Source: JAYXXU01 sp049301135 (GTDB lineage: Bacteria; Pseudomonadota; Gammaproteobacteria; Pseudomonadales; Moraxellaceae). From it: a stretch of DNA of 20,257 nucleotides. The DNA is taken from positions 1 to 20,257 of the forward strand of contig JBAQKP010000055.1 in the NCBI GenBank assembly GCA_049301135.1. Reading direction: 5' to 3'. Positions 14,906-20,257 of this stretch are shown piece by piece. The notes under the pieces were generated by a model. It had not been told where the DNA came from. It did not search any database and saw nothing but the letters and a program-made list of their open reading frames with translations. Positions within the stretch are counted from its first letter, which is position 1. Each line of letters starts with the position of its first letter. The translations under genes were made by a program, and so were the position numbers.

Positions 14906-15943
14906 CTAAGCATACGAACGATTGGCCAAACGCTTTAATGAAAAGCTGTTTTTCAGGAACTCTGAGTAGTGCCGTGCACTGACCGCCGGACGCTCCATCA
15001 TCGGCAGATGACCGGTCTGACTCATGCGTACCGTCTGCGCATGTGGCAGCAACTCAGCATAATGTGCCAGCATATCGACATCAAGCAAGCCATCATGCTC
15101 GCCCCACAGTACCAGTGTTGGGATTTTGATCCGCGCGATCTGCTGCACCAGCCAACTCTCCGGATAGATCTCAGTCATGAGCTGGGTAAACACATCAAAC
15201 CACCGCTCACGCCGCTCATGATATTGCTTGGCCAGCATGACGCGCACTTGACTGGGCATCCATGGCAGCTTGTAGGCGGCCAGCGCCATTAGTGCATCAA
15301 ACTCCTCCAACGAATGCACGATAAATGGATTGCGGCCAGTGCGCAGCGATTGTTCCAACGCACTATTGTTGCGCACCGGCAGCCCCGCCGCATCAAACAG
15401 TCCCAATGACAGCACACGAAGCGGTGCAATCAACGCCAAGCGCTGCGCGATAAAACCGCCCATCGAGTTGCCCACCACATGTACCTGCTCGATCTGCAAA
15501 TAATCCAGCAACTCCAGCACGCGCTCGGCCTGTGCCAAAGTCGAATAGTCGCGGCCTGCTTGATAACCGGTCTGCCCATGTGCCGGTAGATCGACCAGAA
15601 TGACCCGATAATCTCTGACAAAATAACGGGCAAAGCGCAGCCAGTGCGATTTTTCGGCACTTAAGCCATGTAACAACACAATCGTACCGCGATGCTTTTT
15701 TTGCGATTTATTGCTGAGCCACGCAACTCGAAACCCATCAATCAAACGGCGCGATAGCCGCAGACCGTAGAGCTGCCCTTCGCGCTGCATCGCTTGTCGA
15801 TACAACAGCTTACCCAGTTGAATAGTCGGCAACTCCAACGCACCCGACGACTGCCACGGCGCAGCCATCCGCCACTGCTCACGCAGCACAGTCGGATCGA
15901 GATTATGTTCGTGTAACTCTTGAATCAGGATCTCGGCATCCAT
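14906..15943 (-). CDS. Alpha/beta hydrolase (lipase/esterase-like)
   Basis: A 345-residue serine hydrolase. The alpha/beta core starts at about residue 85 (TIVLLHGLSA with oxyanion HG at 92-93). The nucleophile is S160 in VVGNSMGGF, the acid probably D284 in LWGEHDGLLD, and the histidine H312 in TGHLPMMERP. The order and spacing are those of the classic fold, and the HG-to-GNSMGG region resembles lipases/esterases described from Moraxella and Psychrobacter. About 60-80 extra N-terminal residues precede the core; no signal peptide is seen, so it is probably cytoplasmic. Its ATG overlaps the CoA-transferase stop as TAATG, so the pair is translationally coupled. Given that partner, a thioester or lipid ester substrate is plausible, but the substrate cannot be read. 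Confidence 0.88.
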   Translation of the reverse strand: MDAEILIQELHEHNLDPTVLREQWRMAAPWQSSGALELPTIQLGKLLYRQAMQREGQLYGLRLSRRLIDGFRVAWLSNKSQKKHRGTIVLLHGLSAEKSHWLRFARYFVRDYRVILVDLPAHGQTGYQAGRDYSTLAQAERVLELLDYLQIEQVHVVGNSMGGFIAQRLALIAPLRVLSLGLFDAAGLPVRNNSALEQSLRTGRNPFIVHSLEEFDALMALAAYKLPWMPSQVRVMLAKQYHERRERWFDVFTQLMTEIYPESWLVQQIARIKIPTLVLWGEHDGLLDVDMLAHYAELLPHAQTVRMSQTGHLPMMERPAVSARHYSEFLKNSFSLKRLANRSYA

Positions 15944-17091
15944 TATTGCGCCGCCCCTACTGTGTCTTGCACTGCGGTATTGTCCGCGCCCAGCGCACGA
16001 CCGACAAAGCGATAGACCGGCTGACTGCGTGAAAACTTAATCGGGTGTGCCAGTTGTTTTTGGGTCGCGCCGCCCTCTTCGGACAATGGAACATCGACCA
16101 ACCAGCCGCGCTGGGTCGCCAGATCCGACTGTACCGCCTCACCCAAACTGAGTACAGGCTCAACACACACATCCAGCGCTGAAAACACCTGTTGCCAATG
16201 CGCAAACGACTGAGATGCCACGGTCGCGGCAATCGCAGCACGCACGGCTTGCCGATCTTCTGGCAACATGGATGCGCCTTTTTCGGCCAAAATCGGCAAT
16301 TGTAAGGCAGTCGCTAGACCCAGCATAAACTGTGGCTCTAAACTGCCAATCGACAGATAGCGCCCATCTTGGGTTTGATAGTAGTCATAAAAACTTGCCC
16401 CATTCAGCATGCCGCCTTCGGCAGTTTGGTCTTCGCCACCAGCCACTTGTGCCGATGCCGCCATGCTGTTTAAGGTAAACGCGCAGTCGGTCATCGAAAT
16501 ATCAATATGCTGACCTTGTCCACTGACCTGCCGCTCGATCACCGCCGCCAAAATCCCAATCACAGCGTGCAGCGAACCACCCGCCACATCCGCCACTTGA
16601 ATACCCAATGGCGGAGGGCCACCGTCTTGCCGTCCTGAATGACCGGAAATACCCGCCAACGCCAGATAATTAATATCGTGACCAGCACGATCCTTATAAT
16701 CGCTGGTTTGGCCGTAGCCGGTAATCGAACAATAAATCAGCTTCGGATTGATCGCTTTTAAGTCATCGTAACTCAGCCCCAGCCGCGCCATCACATTCGG
16801 CCTAAACTGCTCTACCAGAATATCGTATTGACCGATAAGCTGTTTGACACGCTCGATACTGGCGGATTGTTTCAAATCCAACGCCACCGACTGCTTATTT
16901 CGATTCAAATACGCATGCGCAGTCGCTTGCCCATCGGCATAAGGTGGCATAATACGCACCAAGTCCATGCGCGTCGGTGATTCCACATGGATCACCTCTG
17001 CACCTAGATCGGCCAGCATCATGGTGGCAAAAGGGCCAGGTAACAGCGTTGAAAAATCTAAAACTTTAAGGCCAGTCAGCGGTGCGGTCAT
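15943..17091 (-). CDS. CaiB/BaiF CoA-transferase family protein, alpha-methylacyl-CoA racemase type
   Basis: A class III CoA-transferase fold protein, likely an alpha-methylacyl-CoA racemase that interconverts (R)- and (S)-2-methylacyl-CoA so branched acyl chains can enter beta-oxidation. I choose the ATG at 17091 (MTAPLTGLKVLDFS, 382 residues) because GGAA lies 8 bases upstream; the frame also has an ATG at 17103. N-terminal motif LDFSTLLPGPFATMMLADLGAEVIHVE-like (positions 11-37), LNRNKQSVALDLK, ITGYGQ (123-128), then GHDINYLALAG with the probable catalytic D139, and IGSLEPQF with E252, matching the Asp/Glu pair of the Mycobacterium racemase. Other CaiB/BaiF enzymes (formyl- or succinyl-CoA transferases) share the fold but less of these motifs. 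It is first in an operon with the hydrolase and divergent from an AraC regulator. Confidence 0.88.
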   Translation of the reverse strand: MTAPLTGLKVLDFSTLLPGPFATMMLADLGAEVIHVESPTRMDLVRIMPPYADGQATAHAYLNRNKQSVALDLKQSASIERVKQLIGQYDILVEQFRPNVMARLGLSYDDLKAINPKLIYCSITGYGQTSDYKDRAGHDINYLALAGISGHSGRQDGGPPPLGIQVADVAGGSLHAVIGILAAVIERQVSGQGQHIDISMTDCAFTLNSMAASAQVAGGEDQTAEGGMLNGASFYDYYQTQDGRYLSIGSLEPQFMLGLATALQLPILAEKGASMLPEDRQAVRAAIAATVASQSFAHWQQVFSALDVCVEPVLSLGEAVQSDLATQRGWLVDVPLSEEGGATQKQLAHPIKFSRSQPVYRFVGRALGADNTAVQDTVGAAQ

Positions 17092-17115
17092 CGGGAGTTC
17101 CATCTAACCAAAGTG

Positions 17116-17143
17116 AGTGTAAACTGTACACAGCAACTGTCGA
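17116..17143 (-). promoter_or_regulatory. Candidate promoter of the racemase-hydrolase operon with overlapping palindrome
   Basis: On the minus strand, a -35 TCGACA (plus 17143-17138, five of six) and a -10 TACACT (plus 17121-17116, four of six) are 16 bases apart. A perfect inverted repeat GTGTA-N5-TACAC (17117-17131) covers the -10 and part of the spacer and could be a repressor site. The leader before the ATG at 17091 would be under 20 bases. Confidence 0.5.
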
Positions 17144-17252
17144 TAACAGCCGTGCCGTGTGCATCTGCGTGTTAGACAGGCTAGAGCAGCACGGATGGAC
17201 GCTCAATGACACAAGCCACCAGAATGACTGGCCGGATCGTTCAGCAGCCTTC

Positions 17253-17304
17253 AGGGTCGACTGACGTTTCAGTCGCGGCCGTGGCTGAAATATCAGTAGA
17301 CCCT
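17253..17304. repeat. 52-bp imperfect palindrome upstream of the AraC-family gene
   Basis: The halves meet between 17278 and 17279. Paired blocks from outside in: AGGGTC with GACCCT, ACTGA with TCAGT, TTTCAG with CTGAAA, and CGG with CCG at the centre. Of 26 opposed positions 21 are Watson-Crick and three more could be G-U in RNA. It ends about 40 bases before the regulator's ATG. It could be a multi-part operator, a leader hairpin, or a short palindromic mobile-element remnant; a half-copy lies at 18361. Confidence 0.8.
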
Positions 17305-17343
17305 AGGCCATATGATTGACGTTTTATAGCGGGAGCAGGTTTG

Positions 17344-18351
17344 ATGAGTCGAGATACAATCAGCATTCATTTTGTCAATGCAGCACTGGCGGGCGTTCGA
17401 CGCCTCAATATCGACCTCAACGTCATTCTGAACCGTGCCGGTATTGATGCAGAACTACTGAATCAACCGCGTGCGCGGGTATCACCCGATCAATACACCC
17501 GCTTGGCACAAACACTATGGCTGGTCAGTCAAGATGAGCATCTGGGCTTTGGTCGCTCGCCGCGTCGGCTTGGTACCTTTGCCATGATGTGTCGGCTGAT
17601 CATTCACGCTGGTACACTTGGCAAAGCCCTCGAACGTGGCTCACAGTTTTATCGCTTGTTTGGCGATGAGTGGTCGATGTCGATTGCGCGTGATGCGCAC
17701 GATGCGCGCTTATCGGTGCAAATTCCGACCGACCGTGATCCCGAGCATTTTATTACCGAAAGCATGCTGATGATCTGGCACGGGCTGGCCTCATGGCTGA
17801 TCGAACGACGGATTCCATTAGAACGGGTGCAGTTTGCCTATCCTGAGCCATTGCATGTGCAAGAATATGACGCGTTGTTTTTTTCGCCGATCATGCGCTT
17901 TGACCAACCTCGCACCGAAATTACTTTTGCTGCCGATTACTTAGATCTGCCGATCCGTCAGACCGAAGCCAGCTTGGATGAATTTTTAAAAACCGCACCG
18001 GCACAACTGTTGGTTAAATTTAAAAACTCCAGCTCGCTGACCTCACGAATTCGTGAAGTGTTAAAAACCCATATCGGCGAAGAAATGCCAACCTTAAACG
18101 ATGTCGCTGCGCGGCTCTATCTGTCACCACAAACGCTACGCCGCCGACTGGCCGCCGAAGGCAAAAGCTATCAAACGGTCAAAGACAACCTACGCCGTGA
18201 TGCTGCGATTCACTTGTTATTACGGCCAGAATTGACACTAGAAGATGTGGCGCAACAAGTGGGCTTCAGTGAAACCAGCACCTTCCACCGCGCCTTTAAA
18301 AAATGGACAGGGGTGACGCCGGGGCTGTATCGGCAGTTGCATAGTCACTAA
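17344..18351 (+). CDS. AraC-family transcriptional regulator (PF12625-type N-terminal domain)
   Basis: A 335-residue DNA-binding regulator. Residues about 20-210 form the arabinose-binding-like domain seen in OruR/ArgR-type AraC proteins (MMCRLIIHAGTLGKALERG, FYRLFGDEW, FAYPEPLHVQEYDALFF, ITFAADYLDLPI). Residues about 235-335 hold the two helix-turn-helix units: LNDVAARLYLSPQTLRRRLA and LTLEDVAQQVGFSETSTFHR, followed by AFKKWTGVTPGLYR, the AraC signature. The ATG at 17344 has GGAG and AGG 5-10 bases upstream; a TTG directly before it is not needed. It is divergent from the racemase-hydrolase operon (252-base gap) and is the obvious candidate to control it, probably in response to a lipid-derived effector; this is inferred from position. 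The 52-bp palindrome lies between them. It converges on the antiporter gene. Confidence 0.92.
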   Translation: MSRDTISIHFVNAALAGVRRLNIDLNVILNRAGIDAELLNQPRARVSPDQYTRLAQTLWLVSQDEHLGFGRSPRRLGTFAMMCRLIIHAGTLGKALERGSQFYRLFGDEWSMSIARDAHDARLSVQIPTDRDPEHFITESMLMIWHGLASWLIERRIPLERVQFAYPEPLHVQEYDALFFSPIMRFDQPRTEITFAADYLDLPIRQTEASLDEFLKTAPAQLLVKFKNSSSLTSRIREVLKTHIGEEMPTLNDVAARLYLSPQTLRRRLAAEGKSYQTVKDNLRRDAAIHLLLRPELTLEDVAQQVGFSETSTFHRAFKKWTGVTPGLYRQLHSH

Positions 18352-18358
18352 TGCAAGG

Positions 18359-18376
18359 CTAGGGTCTGCTGACGGC
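18359..18376 (+). repeat. Half-copy of the upstream palindrome arm just past the AraC gene
   Basis: CTAGGGTCTGCTGACG begins at 18359, eight bases after the regulator's stop. It matches the left arm of the 17253 palindrome (AGGGTCGACTGACG) at 12 of 14 positions, and the reverse complement of its right end (CTAGGGTCTACTGATA) at 13 of 16. The CTAG flank is shared with the 17303-17306 side, so the regulator gene is bracketed by matching, outward-facing ends. Confidence 0.55.
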
Positions 18377-18392
18377 AAGCCCAACTGTCAGC
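18368..18392. other. Hairpin between convergent AraC and antiporter genes
   Basis: GCTGAC (18368-18373) and GTCAGC (18387-18392) pair perfectly around a 13-base loop, and the antiporter stop codon lies in the right arm. No T-run follows on either strand, so it is at best a weak bidirectional terminator. Confidence 0.35.
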
Positions 18393-20257
18393 CGTGTGGC
18401 GTGGACAGTTGCGGCTGCGTGGCATTGGCATGACTATTAATGGTCGCCGTATGACTCTCTGGCTCGGCTGGATATAAGATCAACAGGTTATTGGTTGGAA
18501 AGCGCTTGGCCAGTCGCGCAGGTAGATTGCCCAACTGACTGCGCCACGCCACACTGCCCACTCTCGCACTGCACAACAGCAGCAGATCACCGCGCAACAC
18601 CAACCCCTCTAAACCACTCATCAAACCTGACCACTGCTTAATCGCATGGCTGTTTAGGGTAAGCGGAGGGCTAATCGCATCAATCCGACGACAGACCGGC
18701 TCTAGTTGCGACTGATCGCTGACCACAATCAACTGTACGCCAAGTTGCTGCACCAAGCGTTTCACATTCAATACCGCCAACGCAAAACTGGGATCGCGTG
18801 CAGCATGTGGTGGCACCAACAACAGCACGCGGCGCGTCACATTGAGCGGTTCGACCAAGCGGCTGACCAATAAGCTATACGCCTGATCACTCAGCAAGGT
18901 TTCCAAGACGGAGCCAAAAAACCGTTCAGGTGCGGTGGTGCGATTACTCCAACCGACAATCACCCCAGTGATCCGCCGCTCGCGCCGCGCCCGCAAAATA
19001 CCCGCCGCAAAACTCAGCTCAATTCGGGTCAACTCATGTGACGGTACATCTGCGCTAGACAAATGTAAGGTCGCATCAGCCAGTTTTTTTTCGGCCTCAT
19101 GAATCAAATGACTGGCTTGCTGCGCCTCTTCCACCACCACCAGCGGATAAATCGGCTCTTGAAAACTCGGCAGCCGCAGCAGCAAGGCCAGATCCAACAA
19201 GCGATGGCTCAACTCATCTTGTGACGACAGCCCAACCAAAACCCGCTGTCTGGGCATTTGCTGAAGTAAGGCGTCTTGATCACCGGCCAACGCCAATCGA
19301 CGACCATAAAAATCCACCAACCACGGCGCCATCACACAGGTGATCAGGATCATCAAAATTGCGCCATTCACCACGGCTTCATTAAACAATCCGATCTCAA
19401 AACCGACAATCGTGGCGGCCAACGTCGCCGCCGCCTGCGCCAACGACAAGCCATACACCACACCCACTTGGGCGACACTGTAGCCCAACAACCAACGGGT
19501 CAATACAGCCGCCAACAGCTTGGCCAGAATCACCCCACCGATCATCAAACCCGCGACCAACCACGCCTCTGGGTCACCATTTAAAAAGATCTCTACATCC
19601 AGCAACATGCCAACAGAGAGCAAGAAAAACGGAATAAAAATCGCATCGCCGGTAAACTGTAAGCGATTCATCAGGGTGCCATTATGTGGAATCAGCCGAT
19701 TCAAGGCCAAACCCGCCAAAAATGCCCCAACAATCGGCTCAGAACCCGCCAGATGCGACAAACTGGCACAACCAAACACCACCGCCAGTACAAACACAAA
19801 CTCGGACACGCCATCTTTACCCGCACGCTTAAAAAACGCCCGTGCCAGCATCGGCAAAATCACCAAAATCACAAACACATACAGCGACAGACTCACTGCT
19901 AAATTGATCCAAAACTGTTGGTTCACTTCACCACGAGTTGCACCTGCAATTACCGCAAGGATCAGCAGCGCCAATGAATCGGTGACAATCGTGCCGCCTA
20001 GCGCAGTCGTGACCGCTTGATTTTTAGCGATGCCCAACCGACTTGCCACTGGATAGGCCAACAATGTATGCGAGGCTAATACACTGCCCAACAACAGTGC
20101 AGCCATCAGGCCAAAATCAAGCAGATAATACGCCAGCAGCGTGCCGGTCGCTTGTGGAATTAAAAAGGTCAATAACCCAAAAATCAGGCTGTGGCTGCGA
20201 TAGCGCTTCAGCACACCCATATCGATTTCGAGGGCGGCAGTAAACATGATATAGAGC
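18388..20257 (-). CDS. CPA2-type cation/proton antiporter with C-terminal universal-stress-like domains, 5'-truncated by window edge
   Basis: Inner-membrane monovalent cation:H+ antiporter. The frame is open to the right edge (L-Y-I before the ATG at 20247), and MFTAALEIDM is normally an internal segment of the family, so the true start, perhaps 60 residues upstream, is outside. The visible part is 622 residues. About 10 hydrophobic segments fill residues 20-315, including GGTIVTDSLALLIL with D90, the conserved acidic residue in the ion path, GSEPIVGAFLAGLALNRLIP (168-187) and FFLLSVGMLLDVEIF. Residues about 334-600 are soluble and look like two universal-stress-protein-like halves (RVLVGLSSQDELSHRLL; VIVGWSNRTTAPERFFGSVL; RVLLLVPPHAARDPSFALAV), a fusion known in several antiporters and probably regulatory. 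Ion specificity (Na+ or K+) cannot be told. Confidence 0.88.
   Translation of the reverse strand, partial: LYIMFTAALEIDMGVLKRYRSHSLIFGLLTFLIPQATGTLLAYYLLDFGLMAALLLGSVLASHTLLAYPVASRLGIAKNQAVTTALGGTIVTDSLALLILAVIAGATRGEVNQQFWINLAVSLSLYVFVILVILPMLARAFFKRAGKDGVSEFVFVLAVVFGCASLSHLAGSEPIVGAFLAGLALNRLIPHNGTLMNRLQFTGDAIFIPFFLLSVGMLLDVEIFLNGDPEAWLVAGLMIGGVILAKLLAAVLTRWLLGYSVAQVGVVYGLSLAQAAATLAATIVGFEIGLFNEAVVNGAILMILITCVMAPWLVDFYGRRLALAGDQDALLQQMPRQRVLVGLSSQDELSHRLLDLALLLRLPSFQEPIYPLVVVEEAQQASHLIHEAEKKLADATLHLSSADVPSHELTRIELSFAAGILRARRERRITGVIVGWSNRTTAPERFFGSVLETLLSDQAYSLLVSRLVEPLNVTRRVLLLVPPHAARDPSFALAVLNVKRLVQQLGVQLIVVSDQSQLEPVCRRIDAISPPLTLNSHAIKQWSGLMSGLEGLVLRGDLLLLCSARVGSVAWRSQLGNLPARLAKRFPTNNLLILYPAEPESHTATINSHANATQPQLSTPHG

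Noticed and set aside
1..20257. Prophage, CRISPR array, toxin-antitoxin pair, integron, tRNA or rRNA genes.
   Set aside because: No repeat-spacer array, integrase, transposase, small toxin-like gene pair or tRNA-like cloverleaf was recognised; nearly all sequence is accounted for by conserved housekeeping or metabolic genes.

Overview
The window reads as ordinary chromosome of a gammaproteobacterium, most likely a member or close relative of the Moraxellaceae (the Acinetobacter side of Pseudomonadales). The reasons are the divergent pair gatCAB / mreBCD-maf-rng, a wax-ester synthase, a Pseudomonas/Acinetobacter-type sulfite reductase followed by a DUF934 gene, and a PA1571-like small protein. 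The assignment is inference from gene content and protein style. I see no rRNA, tRNA, CRISPR array, prophage or intact insertion sequence.

Layout, left to right. (1) The 3' part of a wax-ester synthase/diacylglycerol acyltransferase gene (+), cut by the left edge, ends in a long perfect inverted repeat and a second hairpin. It converges on moeA (-), which is preceded by a PA1571-like small gene (-). (2) A minus-strand cell-shape operon reads mreB, mreC, mreD, maf, rng (7544 down to 2999), with overlapping or closely spaced genes. (3) Divergent from it are gatC, gatA and gatB (+), encoding the tRNA-dependent amidotransferase and ending in a strong terminator. (4) A monocistronic outer-membrane beta-barrel gene (+) has its own promoter and a near copy of the gatB terminator. 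(5) On the minus strand, a siroheme sulfite/nitrite reductase (cysI type) and an overlapping DUF934 gene are followed across a terminator by an LprI-like secreted protein. (6) A ynfA-type small membrane protein (+) converges on a two-gene minus-strand operon of a CaiB/BaiF CoA transferase (alpha-methylacyl-CoA racemase type) and an alpha/beta hydrolase. (7) An AraC-family regulator (+) is divergent from that operon and converges on a CPA2-type cation/proton antiporter gene (-), cut by the right edge.

How the genes fit together. MreBCD drive rod-shape wall synthesis; Maf and RNase G are their usual operon partners. GatCAB converts misacylated Glu-tRNA(Gln) and/or Asp-tRNA(Asn). CysI with DUF934 belongs to assimilatory sulfur reduction. 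The racemase/hydrolase pair and its divergent AraC regulator look like a small branched-chain lipid utilisation unit, which would suit an organism that also stores wax esters.

I found no convincing new multi-gene system. The best unexplained signals are non-coding: a 52-bp imperfect palindrome just upstream of the AraC gene with a related half-copy just past its stop codon; a 17-bp perfect inverted repeat over the wax-ester synthase stop codon; two mutually exclusive pairings in the moeA leader; and a terminator arm that doubles as the ribosome binding site of the LprI-like gene. No stretch longer than about 300 bases lacks a gene; the largest gaps are 2755-2998 and 17092-17343.
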